From IMG/VR virus record IMGVR_UViG_3300046007_005451, positions 1-38,422 of that record: 38,422 bases of DNA. One strand, given 5' to 3'. Positions 30,144-38,422 of this stretch are shown one piece after another. The first letter of the stretch is position 1. Each line of letters begins with the position of its first letter. The translations under genes and the position numbers were made by a program. Origin of the DNA: a virus. The notes below the pieces were generated by a model. It ran no database searches, was not told where the DNA came from, and saw nothing but the letters and a program-made list of their open reading frames with translations.

Positions 30144-30788
30144 TTAAGACGCGTAACGGTTCGGACGACCTTGCAACGCGATACCGGCTTTTACCGACAT
30201 CAAATTGCCTTTTGTCATCGACGGCGTTTCGTCGAATGCAAAAATGCCGTTGTACAAAATCACGCCGCCCGCGGGCATTGACGCGCGCAAAGCCGTCACC
30301 GCGCGAGATTGCGCGGTCGTTTTCAATGCTTGATAGCCCGCCAAAGTCGGATCGTCGGCAATTTCCAACGCCAGGGATTGCGCGCTAGTTGTTGTCGGGA
30401 TTTGGCTATCAAAATTTTGTTCCAAGAACGAGAAAGTTTGATACTGCGGATCGCCACCGGAACTTGTGCAACCGATGATTTGAGTGATTTGCGTCCAAGT
30501 GTTGATTTTGCGGATTGTTCCGGTGCCCGAACCTGTCGGGAACGAAACGACGTTCGTCGTGTCGAGACCTTCGGCGACGATGGTTGTGCCCGTCACTGAT
30601 TTGGCGCGGAACACACGATTATTCGCGCTAGACCAACCGCTAACGAACTCGAAATAATCACCGTTCGCGAGGGTGTTCGTTACTGTTAAAACCGCTTCGG
30701 CGGCGTTCGACGCTGCGGTCACTGTGAGATTGCCAGCGTATGCGGTCGCGATTGCGAGCACAACGCCATTCGGTAATGAAACTGCCAT
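30144..30788 (-). CDS. Major tail tube protein
   Basis: A 214-residue protein, strand-rich with small residues (TVTAASNAAEAVLTVTNTLA, GDYFEFVSGWSSANNRVF), then a DNA-tube-like SLALEIADDPTLAGYQALKT and GGVILYNGIFAFDETPSMTKG. This is the phage tail_3/tube family pattern. It lies between the tail completion gene and the chaperones as in HK97/lambda-like phages. It is bracketed by terminator-like hairpins on both sides, fitting a highly expressed cistron. Confidence 0.88.
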   Translation of the reverse strand: MAVSLPNGVVLAIATAYAGNLTVTAASNAAEAVLTVTNTLANGDYFEFVSGWSSANNRVFRAKSVTGTTIVAEGLDTTNVVSFPTGSGTGTIRKINTWTQITQIIGCTSSGGDPQYQTFSFLEQNFDSQIPTTTSAQSLALEIADDPTLAGYQALKTTAQSRAVTALRASMPAGGVILYNGIFAFDETPSMTKGNLMSVKAGIALQGRPNRYAS

Positions 30789-30815
30789 TTTTATTTCCTT
30801 TCAAGGAATGAAAAA

Positions 30816-30885
30816 GCCGCCCGAAGGCGGCAAGTTGTTGCGCCCGAAAGGGCAAATAAAAAAGCCGCCCAAAAAAGGCGGCTTT
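30816..30885 (-). terminator. Three consecutive hairpins upstream of the tail tube gene
   Basis: Hairpin 1: AAAGCCGCC / GGCGGCTTT at 30861-30885, with T-rich flanks on both strands. Hairpin 2: GCCC-GAAA-GGGC at 30842-30853. Hairpin 3: GCCGCC-CGAA-GGCGGC at 30816-30831, followed on the minus strand by TTTTTCATT. The first and third look like intrinsic terminators for leftward transcripts. Confidence 0.75.
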
Positions 30886-30902
30886 CGTAAATCGTTAAGC
30901 TG

Positions 30903-31247
30903 TTAAGACCACAAAGAAAAATCTTGAATCGTTCCGCGGGCGTTCGTTGTCTCGTCATAATCGGCGACGACGCCCGATTCAATTTTCGCGAGGAGCGGCG
31001 CGGCGACCATGATGTTTTCGACCTGCCGCGCTAGTGTCGAAGCTTCCGCGCGGGTTGCCGCCCAAACTTTCACCATGAAACGGGCGTTTTTCTTATCTGA
31101 GAACTCGGCACCTACAAAATTGACGGGCTTCCCGCCTGTCTGTTGATAGGTGATGTAGGGCATTTGAGTGCCCTCGGGTGCCACGTCGGGGAACACTCGA
31201 CTCGCCACCAAGCCCGAGAGCGCGGCGTAAATACTAGCTTCGACCAT
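30903..31247 (-). CDS. DUF3168 tail completion protein (gp17-like)
   Basis: A 114-residue protein matching DUF3168: MVEASIYAALSGLVASRVFP, the typical MPYITYQQTGG strand and a C-terminal DYDETTNARGTIQDFSLW. Family members terminate the tail tube at the head-proximal end. Its start overlaps the gp10-like gene. A set of terminator-like hairpins follows. Confidence 0.88.
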   Translation of the reverse strand: MVEASIYAALSGLVASRVFPDVAPEGTQMPYITYQQTGGKPVNFVGAEFSDKKNARFMVKVWAATRAEASTLARQVENIMVAAPLLAKIESGVVADYDETTNARGTIQDFSLWS

Positions 31248-31632
31248 TTTTTATATCTTCCAATTTCTCGCCCAGGCGTTTACGTGCCGCGTCCATCGCT
31301 TCGACGATCTTCGCGTCGTAAGTCGGCGCGATAAAAGGTTTCGCGGGTGTTCTTTTCGTGCCTAGCTCGGCAAAGTGCCAATGAGGGGCTTTTTTCTTAT
31401 TCACGCCGATGGAGTACACCTGCGCGCCGTTAACCGATTGTTTTTCGTTGTGGTACTGGTAAAGCGCACTTTTTAAACGCCCCGTTTTAACCGGAACGCG
31501 CAAATTTAATTCGCTGTAAATCACTTTTGACGCTGCGAACGCCGCGGGGCGCAACGCTTTGTCGACCACCTCGTCGGCGAACTTTTCGAGGTTCGCTTGC
31601 AAAGCCGCGGTGTCAAATTTGATCGTAATCAC
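31234..31632 (-). CDS. HK97 gp10-like neck/tail protein
   Basis: About 132 residues; family signature near RVPVKTGRLKSALYQYH and HFAELGTKRTPAKPFIAP. The GTG at 31632 is preferred: AGGTGG lies just upstream and the GTGA overlaps the stop of the adaptor gene. A TTG at 31647 would give five more residues. Family members take part in joining head and tail. Confidence 0.88.
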   Translation of the reverse strand: MITIKFDTAALQANLEKFADEVVDKALRPAAFAASKVIYSELNLRVPVKTGRLKSALYQYHNEKQSVNGAQVYSIGVNKKKAPHWHFAELGTKRTPAKPFIAPTYDAKIVEAMDAARKRLGEKLEDIKNGRS

Positions 31633-31952
31633 GCGACCACCTTGCAAACTAGATCGACATAAACTTTTCGACTGTCGGGCAATACCGCATCGATTTCGAA
31701 CACCGTCGACCCGAAGACCGCGCGCATACCCGCTTCGATGTCGGTGCGATAGCGCAAGCGAATCGACACCTTCACGACCGACGTTTGCGCGTCTGCTTTG
31801 ATCGTTTGCAAGCCGTTTAAATACTTAACATTCGCCCAAACGTCCGCATCGAGCGGCACCCAATCGCCGACAACTTCTTGCCCGAGCGCGTCGCGCGTCG
31901 TGCCTGGTTGCTGGATCGTTACCAGGTCGTTTAGGGTTTGCGCAAAGGTCAT
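31629..31952 (-). CDS. Phage head-tail adaptor (head closure protein)
   Basis: A 107-residue protein of the head-tail joining family: LNDLVTIQQPGTTRDALGQ, GDWVPLDADVWANVKYLNG and RLRYRTDIEAGMRAVFGSTV. It closes the head after packaging and docks the tail. It overlaps genes on both sides by 4 bp. Confidence 0.9.
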   Translation of the reverse strand: MTFAQTLNDLVTIQQPGTTRDALGQEVVGDWVPLDADVWANVKYLNGLQTIKADAQTSVVKVSIRLRYRTDIEAGMRAVFGSTVFEIDAVLPDSRKVYVDLVCKVVA

Positions 31953-32497
31953 AATTCGGAAACCTTTAAACGCGCCAAAATGCCGTCGACAAAACTGTTT
32001 TTTACTGCGGGCGGGTTGCTCGAGTCGAATACCTCGACCAACTTCGCTAAAATGTAAGCCTTCATCGCCGAGGGTGTCGCTGTGTCGCTGGTGCCATAGC
32101 CCGCAACGTATTCAACGATCACCGCGTCGTCACGCTCAAAGGTCTCGGGAAACTCGCCGAAAGTGCGGATCGTCGCGAAATACTCGGTCGTATAAAGCGA
32201 ATAATTAGACGGGTCGAGGGTTTGCAAAGTGTTCGTCGTGTCGTAATAGCGCACGGACGACACCGAGACAATCGGCAAACGCGGGAGCCGACCGAGGTCG
32301 TCGAACGACTCGCAAAGCGCTTGCCAGGTTTGCTGCATCACCGAACGCCCCGTCAAATGTTCGGCATGTTCGGTGATTGCGCGCACCCAGGCGTCGACTA
32401 TCGAATCAAGCGCCGAGCCGTTGACGCGCAAAGCGACTTTCGCGTCGGCGAGAGACACCGCGAGCGCGGTCGGTGCTGTGATTCGTTTCGTTAACAT
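31949..32497 (-). CDS. Head-tail connector, HK97 gp6-like
   Basis: A 182-residue protein with the gp6-like pattern: SLADAKVALRVNGSALDSIV, ITEHAEHLTGRSVMQQTWQA, LPIVSVSSVRYYDTTN and a C-terminal helical end. It forms the ring under the portal. It overlaps the preceding gene by one base and the adaptor gene by 4 bp. Confidence 0.9.
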   Translation of the reverse strand: MLTKRITAPTALAVSLADAKVALRVNGSALDSIVDAWVRAITEHAEHLTGRSVMQQTWQALCESFDDLGRLPRLPIVSVSSVRYYDTTNTLQTLDPSNYSLYTTEYFATIRTFGEFPETFERDDAVIVEYVAGYGTSDTATPSAMKAYILAKLVEVFDSSNPPAVKNSFVDGILARLKVSEL

Positions 32498-32823
32498 TAT
32501 TCGCCTTTTGCTTCGATAGCTTTGCGAGCGTAAGCGACCGCGTCGTCGTGGTCGTCGATTGCGCCTTGCGCTTTGCCGACTTGGATTTCGCGGGCGGTCA
32601 ATGCCACCAATTCACCCGCCGAACCGAAATCGCAATCGCGCAAGCAAACCGCGTCGACTGTTTCGCCCGTGTCTTCGGCGCCTTCGCCTAGTGCGTTTTC
32701 TGCGTCGGCTTTAGTTGCGGCGGCGGTTAGTTCCGCGCTCGCCACTTGGGCGGCGGCGGCTTTCTCTGCTGCTGCTTGTTCTTGCGCGAGCTTCGCCGCG
32801 GCTTTTTGTGCTGTTGTTGCCAT
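32497..32823 (-). CDS. Ala-rich small head-module protein, 108 aa
   Basis: Residues 1-45 are an Ala/Lys/Glu-rich helix (AAAKLAQEQAAAEKAAAAQV); residues 58-108 are a compact part (CLRDCDFGSAGELVALTARE, DDHDDAVAYARKA). Such proteins often follow the capsid gene and may be head decoration, connector or scaffold-like; no exact family was identified. The gene follows the capsid terminator at 32861-32890. Confidence 0.72.
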   Translation of the reverse strand: MATTAQKAAAKLAQEQAAAEKAAAAQVASAELTAAATKADAENALGEGAEDTGETVDAVCLRDCDFGSAGELVALTAREIQVGKAQGAIDDHDDAVAYARKAIEAKGE

Positions 32824-32860
32824 GGTCTTTTTTATCCTTATTTCGCGGGATAGAAAAACA

Positions 32861-32890
32861 AAAAGCGGAACACCGAAGCGCCCCGCTTTT
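32861..32890 (-). terminator. Terminator-like hairpin after the major capsid gene
   Basis: Stem AAAAGCGG / CCGCTTTT with a 14-base loop; on the minus strand TTTTTGTTTTTC follows. It would keep capsid mRNA more abundant than that of the connector genes. Confidence 0.7.
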
Positions 32891-32907
32891 CCTTTTTAGC
32901 TCGACAA

Positions 32908-34104
32908 TTACGTCGCGCTGTTTGCGTAGTATTTCACGGCATGCACGTCGAGCAAATTACCGCCCGAACGTTGCCAACCGCAGAAACCGACTTGATTATT
33001 CAACGCGAACGCGGAGTCGTCGAAGCGGCGAATCTGCGTTGTGTTGTTCACGTCGCGAATGAAGTATTTCGAGAAGTCACCAAACGCAATAGATTTCGCG
33101 TTTGCTGCCATTGTCGCCATGTCATCATTAACCACCACGCCAAAGCCGAGCAACGTGTCGGGAGTACCTTGCACCAAGCTAGTTTCCCAAATCGGGCGCC
33201 CTGTCGTGTCTTTCAACTTAGAAACGACCGCAATTGACAAATCGTTCAGCATAAAGCGAGCATTGCCGCGATATGCACGATTGACGGAGTGTTTCAAGTC
33301 GACCAAGTCGTCATAAATCACCGTCGCCGTTTGCCCTGTCGTGCCTGTTTTGCCTAGGGTTGCGCGAGGTATTACGCCGTCGGGTTGTGTCGTGCCTGTG
33401 CCGACTGTAAAGTGCGTATTTTGAATACGCGCGATACGTGTCGCCAAACGGTCTATCACATAAGCGACGATGTCGATGCCGCTGTCTTGGATCAATTCCA
33501 AAGGCAAAGCGATTTTGTTCGACGTGTAGAAAAACGGGTTCAAAGACACATTGCCGAACACGATGTCGGCGGCGTTAGCTGCTGCGTTCTGTGCAACAAT
33601 CGCGCCTACGTCGGCGGTGCCGTCGGAGGTCGGGAACGTTAACGGGTTGCCGCCGTCAGTCGGCATTAACGTCGCCACGTCACGCATCGCGCCGTATGCC
33701 TTCAAACGGTCGATCACCATTGACGCGATTAAACTTGGAACGGTAAAGCCGCCCTCGGTCGTGGTCGTCGTCGACATCGCATTGCGCACCGCTTGGAGCT
33801 TGTCGCCTTCCAAGTTGAAACCGTTGCGAATGTAAAGGGCAATCGCGTCTTTAACGTCGATCAAGCCTTCGGATTTCTTCGACGCTTGGTTTGTTGCGTC
33901 CTTGAAGAAATTGTCGGCTTCGATATGGCGTTGCTGCTCGATAGCTTTCATTTGAGAATTAGCGTTGCTAATTTGGTCGAGTAAGCCGTCGTAATTGGCT
34001 TGGTCTTCTTTCGTCCAAATTTGATCGCCCTTGTCGGCTAAAATATTTTTTGCTTGGCGCGCTAAATTTGCCACTTTCTCGCGCAGTGCTTGGAGATTAT
34101 CCAT
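32908..34104 (-). CDS. Major capsid protein, HK97 fold
   Basis: A 398-residue protein. Residues about 1-105 are the delta domain, helical scaffold-like coiled coil (NLQALREKVANLARQAKNIL). The mature shell domain starts after NAMSTTTTTEGG and contains AMRDVATLMPTDGGNPLTFP, FTVGTGTTQPDG and GFGVVVNDDMATMA. Cleavage near residue 105-110 by the neighbouring ClpP-like protease is expected. AGGAACC precedes the ATG. Hairpins lie on both sides of the gene. Confidence 0.95.
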   Translation of the reverse strand: MDNLQALREKVANLARQAKNILADKGDQIWTKEDQANYDGLLDQISNANSQMKAIEQQRHIEADNFFKDATNQASKKSEGLIDVKDAIALYIRNGFNLEGDKLQAVRNAMSTTTTTEGGFTVPSLIASMVIDRLKAYGAMRDVATLMPTDGGNPLTFPTSDGTADVGAIVAQNAAANAADIVFGNVSLNPFFYTSNKIALPLELIQDSGIDIVAYVIDRLATRIARIQNTHFTVGTGTTQPDGVIPRATLGKTGTTGQTATVIYDDLVDLKHSVNRAYRGNARFMLNDLSIAVVSKLKDTTGRPIWETSLVQGTPDTLLGFGVVVNDDMATMAANAKSIAFGDFSKYFIRDVNNTTQIRRFDDSAFALNNQVGFCGWQRSGGNLLDVHAVKYYANSAT

Positions 34105-34129
34105 TTTTCAGGTTCCTATTAAATGAAAA

Positions 34130-34147
34130 AACCGCCTTGCGGCGGTT
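34130..34147 (-). terminator. Terminator-like hairpin between protease and capsid genes
   Basis: Stem AACCGCC / GGCGGTT with a TTGC loop, followed on the minus strand by TTTTTTCATTT. It ends only about 25 bp before the capsid ATG, leaving little room for a promoter behind it. Confidence 0.78.
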
Positions 34148-34196
34148 CGTTTTGAAAGTGTCCGACTTTCGGCGGATTCGTTGCGCGAGAGCGCTT

Positions 34197-34946
34197 CTAA
34201 ATTAGGGCTAGATGTAATCGATTTTGATTGTGTTGAGTCGCGCTTACTTGCTCGGGTGTCGGCACCTCGGGCGGTGTTGCTTTGTTCTCGGGGGATACCT
34301 CGGGCGCTTTCGGTGCGTTCTTGTACGCCGCCAAGTTCCACGCGTTCGCGGTGCCTTGCTTGCCTGTCGCAATCGAATCGACGAAACCGCCGTCGAGGGC
34401 TTCTTGTGCTGTCATCCAGGTTTCGGCGTCCATCATTGCGACGATTTCCTCGGCGGGTTTGCCTGTCTTGGTCGTGTAATCGTTCACGATTGCGAGTTCA
34501 ATTTTTTCCAACAGGTCGGCGGTTTCGCGCAATTCTGTCTTATCACCCCAAGCGACCCCGCTTGCGTTGTGGATCATAAACATAGCGCCTTCGGACATTT
34601 CCACCGTGTCGCAAGCGAGCGCAATGCTCGTTCCCGCACTCGCGCAAAGCGAGTCGATATGTGCGGCGGTCTTGCCGTCAAAGCGTCGCAAAGCCGCCAT
34701 AATCGCGCGGGCTTCGAATACGTCACCGCCTGGGGTGTTAATGTAGACGTGCAAGGTGTCGGCACCCTGGGCGCTGGTGATCGCTTCGGCGACCGTTTGC
34801 GCATTGACGCCCCAATAGGAATCGATCACGTCGTAAATGTAGAGCGACGCGTCGAACGATTTTTCGTTCGTTGCCGTCTTTGTGAAATTAAGCGGCTTGC
34901 CGATTAGGGCTTTATTGCTCGCATATAGCTTGTGCATTTGTTTCAT
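34197..34946 (-). CDS. Prohead protease, ClpP-like (S14)
   Basis: A 249-residue protein of the phage ClpP-like protease family. The oxyanion-type strand is VYINTPGGDVFEA; the nucleophile is S103 in LCASAGTS, with H126 (FMIHNAS) and a likely D156. It would trim the delta domain of the capsid protein and possibly itself. The ATG overlaps the portal stop by 4 bp. The C-terminal 50 residues are Pro/Glu-rich and variable. Confidence 0.93.
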   Translation of the reverse strand: MKQMHKLYASNKALIGKPLNFTKTATNEKSFDASLYIYDVIDSYWGVNAQTVAEAITSAQGADTLHVYINTPGGDVFEARAIMAALRRFDGKTAAHIDSLCASAGTSIALACDTVEMSEGAMFMIHNASGVAWGDKTELRETADLLEKIELAIVNDYTTKTGKPAEEIVAMMDAETWMTAQEALDGGFVDSIATGKQGTANAWNLAAYKNAPKAPEVSPENKATPPEVPTPEQVSATQHNQNRLHLALI

Positions 34947-36211
34947 TTTGTCGGGTTCCCGTTGTCTGGTTTCGCTGCCGCGACCGATTTAAAAAGGGTG
35001 TCGCCGCCGTCTTTCGGGGCTAGGCGTTTGCGGCGGCGTATTTCGTTTACCGTCATCCACCCGTCGCCCGCGCCGTTACCGCCGACCGCTTTGCGGAAAT
35101 ATTCACCCTGGGCTTGCAAGTCGCCCTCGATCAAAGCGTCGCGGTCGAACTCGATAAACTTGCCCGTATCGCGCGGGTATAACTTGCGGTTAATTTCTTG
35201 CTCGATCTTGATAAGCCACGGTTGCAAGGTGTATTGCACAAAGCCGCGACCGAGCGCTTCGAGACCGGAGCCCCAGGAAGTCGACCCGCTTGTCTCGCCG
35301 ATAAGGTGAGGAGGAACGCCGAACGCGCGGCAAATATCCAAAACGGTAAATTTCTGCCCTTCGATCAATTGCGCGTCGTTCGCGTCAATGCTGATTTGAT
35401 TTGCCTTTAATCCCTCGGTCAGTACCAGGGGCAAGCGATGCGCATTTGAAAGCCCCGCGTATTTATTCGCGAACGCTTGTTGCAATAATTTGATTTGGTC
35501 GGCGTCCATTTTCTCGGGTGCTTCGAGAATAATCGACGGATGCGCGCCGTTTTCGAAGAACTTGCCCGAGTATTCGGACATCGCAAGCGCGTTGCCGATT
35601 GAATTGCGCGCGCCGTATTGGATCACCGACATCGAGCGCAAGGTCGTATCGTCGAAGCCCAAGCCCGTAAAATGTAAAATTTCGGACGGTGAGAACCACG
35701 ATTTGATGTTATGCGTCGGCATGTTCACGTAATAGCGAACCTCGCCGTTCGTTCGAACTGGTGAAACGCTGCCCCAGGGTAAAAACAACAATTCGCGTAT
35801 TTGCCCGCTCGCGGTGCGACGGATTAACGCGAACGCGTCGCCGCGCAATAACATCGAAATTAGGGTGCTTTCCCAAAACGCGGCGGCGGTGTAATTGCCC
35901 GACGGTTGTTCGTTTAGTTTGTACCAAAGATCATCGCGCGGGGCGATTTCGGGAACGTCGCCCCCGTTATGGCGGAACGTGTTAAGACGCATTGAGACAA
36001 TCGCGCCCGAGATTTTAGCCACGCAAGCGGCGACCGTCGACACCCGCATCGCGGTCGTCGCTGTAACGGTTGTGCCGCTTGGCGAAATACCGAACGTTTC
36101 AAGCATCGCTTGGGCGTCGTTATAGGACAAATTTCGGACGTTCGCGGCGTTCGGGCGTGTTTCGTCCCCGCGCCAGTGCTTAGTCGCGTTAATTACGTCG
36201 AAATATTCCAT
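34943..36211 (-). CDS. Portal protein, HK97 gp3 family
   Basis: A 422-residue portal. Family features: AMRVSTVAACVAKISGAIVS, ESTLISMLLRGDAFALIRR, SPSEILHFTGLGFDD, DICRAFGVPPHLIGETSGST and the C-terminal RRRKRLAPKDGGD. It forms the dodecameric DNA gate at one capsid vertex. Its start follows the terminase stop directly. Confidence 0.95.
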   Translation of the reverse strand: MEYFDVINATKHWRGDETRPNAANVRNLSYNDAQAMLETFGISPSGTTVTATTAMRVSTVAACVAKISGAIVSMRLNTFRHNGGDVPEIAPRDDLWYKLNEQPSGNYTAAAFWESTLISMLLRGDAFALIRRTASGQIRELLFLPWGSVSPVRTNGEVRYYVNMPTHNIKSWFSPSEILHFTGLGFDDTTLRSMSVIQYGARNSIGNALAMSEYSGKFFENGAHPSIILEAPEKMDADQIKLLQQAFANKYAGLSNAHRLPLVLTEGLKANQISIDANDAQLIEGQKFTVLDICRAFGVPPHLIGETSGSTSWGSGLEALGRGFVQYTLQPWLIKIEQEINRKLYPRDTGKFIEFDRDALIEGDLQAQGEYFRKAVGGNGAGDGWMTVNEIRRRKRLAPKDGGDTLFKSVAAAKPDNGNPTK

Positions 36212-37885
36212 TTAGTCCAATGTAACGAAAGTTTGTGTGTGCGCTTTTGCGTGCGGGTTTAGCGACATCAAAGTCACCGCGTTAAAAGTCGCCATTAGTG
36301 GGTCGATTTTTGCCGAGCCCGAAACCTGTTTTGTGATCGTGATTGCGTTGCCTTGCGGTGTTGTCTTCGCATTGCCTACGCACCAAGACATAAGCCCCGT
36401 GCCGCCGTGCTGCAAAACACCCTCGGCGAGTTTTCGTTCGGTCGTCTTGATTGCGCCCGTCAATTTCCAACCCTGGGAAACCCCGATTATTTCGTCGTTT
36501 TCCTGGGTGATGTCTTCTTTTTCGAGCGCGTCGATAATGCCGCCGAGCCCGTGCGGATCGACGCCCACTTTGTCGAGTTTGCCCGCTTTCTTCACCTGGG
36601 CGGCGAGCGCTGCGAGTTCTGCCACGTCGTCGCCGACGTTCTCGACGAAGACCACTTCGCCCAATTTTTCGAAGTCGCTTAACTTGGCGACTTCGGATTT
36701 CCTACGCTCTAAAACTGAAGGGTGAGCCCAAGCCCGCACCCAAAGCAACCACTTGCCCGTCGCCTTTTCCCGCCCGACCGCCGCAAAGCCCAATAAGTCA
36801 TCGAGCCCGCCGCCGTCGACGCCAAGCGAAACGATTTCGGAACGCTCGATTAAATCTTCGAAGCTAAACGCGGGAATCGCTTGCGCTTCCCAAAAATCGG
36901 CACCCGCCCAACGGTTCGACCGTAAGTTCATGCCGATTTCGACGTTGCCATGCTTCGCCATGAACCCCCGCAAGGATTCGGCGCCCGCTTGCTCTGCTTT
37001 CCTATACTCGCGTTCTAGAAACGCCTGGTCTACCGAATAACCTATGTTCGGATTTGTCATCCACATATTTTCGAGCTTTAAACATTCGCCCGATGCGACC
37101 ATATCGTCGGGGTGCTCAAATATCACAGGAAGAAACCCAGGATCGTGTATTTTTCCGTCGCGCACGTCTCTCGCGTACTGCAATTTCTGCTTAAAAACAC
37201 CCTCGGGCGGTTCGTCGCTTTGCGTCGTCAGATAGATGATAAAACCCTCGGGGCGCGATGCAAGCCCCCCAAACGCTTCACGGAACATATTTTCGGCGGA
37301 TGCAACTTTGCCGAATAAATGCAACTCGTCCACTAACACCCCGACCGCTTTCAACCCGCCGACGGTGTTGCTATCCGCCGCTAAAACTTTTAATGTGGCG
37401 TTGCTTTCACGGTGCGTTATCGTCTTGATATGCCCTTGAACTAACATAAGGGTGTCTAGGTCTTCATCCTTAGACACCATGTCTCTCGCGGGCGTGAACG
37501 AGTTCGTCGCGACTTCTACCGTCGGGCTCAATATCGCAAATTGTGCCGATTGCCGCCAGTTTCTAACTAGCGCCGTAAGCATAATTGCCCCCGCGACCGT
37601 ACTCTTCGAGTTTTTCTTGCTTACAAGTACGAAGACCTCTTTTATTAACCGCCGACCGCTTTGCGAGTCGTAAGACCCGAATATCGCCGCGGCTAGGTCG
37701 AAGACCCAAGGGGCACATGCTTCGCCCATTGTCGGGCTTCCTGGGGCGTCAACTATTCGGAGTTCCCGCATTACAGAAATAGCGGCTTCCGCTTCGTCGG
37801 GGAATATCGGCGGGGGGATTATGCTTTGCCCGTTCCGAATCCTGTCCGCCCAATCAATGCACGCCGTACTATATTCAGTGAGCAT
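36212..37885 (-). CDS. terL: Terminase large subunit
   Basis: A 557-residue packaging motor. The ATPase has a Walker-A-like SKKNSKST at 89-96 and Walker B VLVDELH with D186-E187. The nuclease domain shows D357 (LGVDGGG), D362/D363 and D443 (VGVDPHG). It matches the Terminase_1/HK97 type. This type usually cuts at cos together with an HNH partner, which is encoded just across the genome ends. It abuts the portal gene and lies 2 bp from terS. Confidence 0.95.
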   Translation of the reverse strand: MLTEYSTACIDWADRIRNGQSIIPPPIFPDEAEAAISVMRELRIVDAPGSPTMGEACAPWVFDLAAAIFGSYDSQSGRRLIKEVFVLVSKKNSKSTVAGAIMLTALVRNWRQSAQFAILSPTVEVATNSFTPARDMVSKDEDLDTLMLVQGHIKTITHRESNATLKVLAADSNTVGGLKAVGVLVDELHLFGKVASAENMFREAFGGLASRPEGFIIYLTTQSDEPPEGVFKQKLQYARDVRDGKIHDPGFLPVIFEHPDDMVASGECLKLENMWMTNPNIGYSVDQAFLEREYRKAEQAGAESLRGFMAKHGNVEIGMNLRSNRWAGADFWEAQAIPAFSFEDLIERSEIVSLGVDGGGLDDLLGFAAVGREKATGKWLLWVRAWAHPSVLERRKSEVAKLSDFEKLGEVVFVENVGDDVAELAALAAQVKKAGKLDKVGVDPHGLGGIIDALEKEDITQENDEIIGVSQGWKLTGAIKTTERKLAEGVLQHGGTGLMSWCVGNAKTTPQGNAITITKQVSGSAKIDPLMATFNAVTLMSLNPHAKAHTQTFVTLD

Positions 37886-37887
37886 TG

Positions 37888-38334
37888 CTATTTATTGCTT
37901 ACTACTAATTTAGGCGGCGCGGATGCCGCAAATTTGCTCGCCACCTTGCCCGCCGCTTCTTGCTTTTGTTCTTTCTTGCCTTGCTCGCCGACTTTCTTGT
38001 GTGTGTAAGGCATCAAAGCGACCGCCGCGGACACTCGCACCTTGCCGTCGGCGGTGGGGTTGTTCATCACCCAGGCGAGAAAATCTTTCGGGTCGGCGAA
38101 TTGCTGCGAGTCGAAAGCGGGGTGCTGCGTGTCTGGTGCGCTTGGCGCTTCGACCTTCACCGCTTCGGCTTTCACAATGCTTTTCGCCACCCGTGCCGCG
38201 ACCTTTGCGACTTGCGCATCGTTCGGGCTTGTCACGCGTTCAGGTCGTGCGGGCACGTCTTCGAGGGGCACTATTACGGCTTTGCGCCCTGCCCCTTCCC
38301 GCTTGCCACCGCTTCGCCCTTTTACGCCCGCCAT
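37888..38334 (-). CDS. terS: Terminase small subunit
   Basis: A 148-residue protein with the typical start MAGVKGRSGGKREGAGRK and a helical C-terminal part (ADPKDFLAWVMNNPTADGKV, then RVSAAVALMPYTHKK). It recognises the packaging site, here expected in the adjoining non-coding ends, and loads the large subunit. The basic, low-complexity N-terminus may contact DNA. Confidence 0.9.
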   Translation of the reverse strand: MAGVKGRSGGKREGAGRKAVIVPLEDVPARPERVTSPNDAQVAKVAARVAKSIVKAEAVKVEAPSAPDTQHPAFDSQQFADPKDFLAWVMNNPTADGKVRVSAAVALMPYTHKKVGEQGKKEQKQEAAGKVASKFAASAPPKLVVSNK

Positions 38335-38422
38335 TTGATTAACCTTTTGCCCCTTTGGGGTTCCATTTGATTGTTACTAGGAGGGAATTTTTTCTGTACG
38401 TGAGGGAACGGTCGCTCCTCTC
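38335..38422. other. Right genome end, candidate half of cos/terminase recognition region
   Basis: Non-coding. It contains direct repeats GAGGGAA at 38381 and 38402 (21 bp apart, related to GAAGGGAA at 1-8) and GGAACGGTCG at 38405-38414, repeated at 10-19. Repeats in phase with the helix next to terS are what a terminase binding site would show. Whether the window ends are the physical virion ends is not known. Confidence 0.45.

Noticed and set aside
1-38422. Diversity-generating retroelement, insertion sequence or transposase
   Set aside because: No reverse transcriptase, transposase or terminal inverted repeats with target duplications were seen; the fibre gene has no template/variable repeat pair beyond a 42-bp tandem duplication.

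Overview
The window looks like one complete genome of a temperate, long-tailed (siphovirus-type) phage of a Gram-negative, probably betaproteobacterial, host. Every module expected of such a phage is present once. Both window edges fall in the same non-coding gap between an HNH endonuclease gene and the small terminase gene, which is where cos sites lie in HK97-like phages. The host guess rests on the general look of the proteins and on the 3' half of a bacterial tRNA-His carried as attP; it is inference.

Layout. (1) 108-416, minus: HNH nuclease, the first gene of the late operon. (2) 417-626: a non-coding control region with a terminator, a 13-bp inverted repeat and two copies of a 13-bp dyad. 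(3) 627-4656, minus: early operon reading leftward from a YdaS/Cro-like regulator through a primase-helicase, a zinc-ribbon protein and a sigma-region-4-like protein (candidate late regulator) to a secreted protein. CGGGAA repeats behind the primase gene may mark the replication origin. (4) 4657-4866: divergent immunity control region. (5) 4867-5637, plus: CI-type repressor without a LexA-like peptidase domain, with its own terminator. (6) 5802-16520, plus: long early operon with accessory genes (one carrying 15 copies of a 9-residue repeat), a Cas4/RecB-like nuclease (DUF2800), a gp2.5-like SSB (DUF2815), family A DNA polymerase, VRR-NUC nuclease, SNF2-type helicase, a zinc-knuckle/DUF3310 fusion and a tyrosine integrase. 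(7) 16525-17071, plus: an AT-rich cassette of three tiny genes ending in a ribbon-helix-helix protein, driven from a promoter embedded in a perfect 17-bp inverted repeat. (8) 17098-17327: attP, made of a tRNA-His 3' half flanked by repeated arm-type sites. (9) 38334 down to 17327, minus: late operon in the order terS, terL, portal, ClpP-like protease, major capsid, connectors, tail tube, frameshifted tail chaperones, a 2581-residue tape measure with nineteen 60-residue repeats, a tail protein, a YadA-like fibre, holin and lysozyme.

How it works together. In the lysogen the repressor is expected to shut the leftward cro-like promoter and the rightward early promoter. On induction the replication genes are expressed from two divergent arms, and the leftward arm also makes the candidate late regulator. 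The late operon is interrupted by at least six minus-strand terminator-like hairpins, which fits a processive antitermination or attenuation scheme.

Most notable: the RHH cassette next to attP, the near-complete Int-site architecture readable from sequence, the two expanded repeat proteins, the terminator-studded late operon and the peptidase-less repressor.
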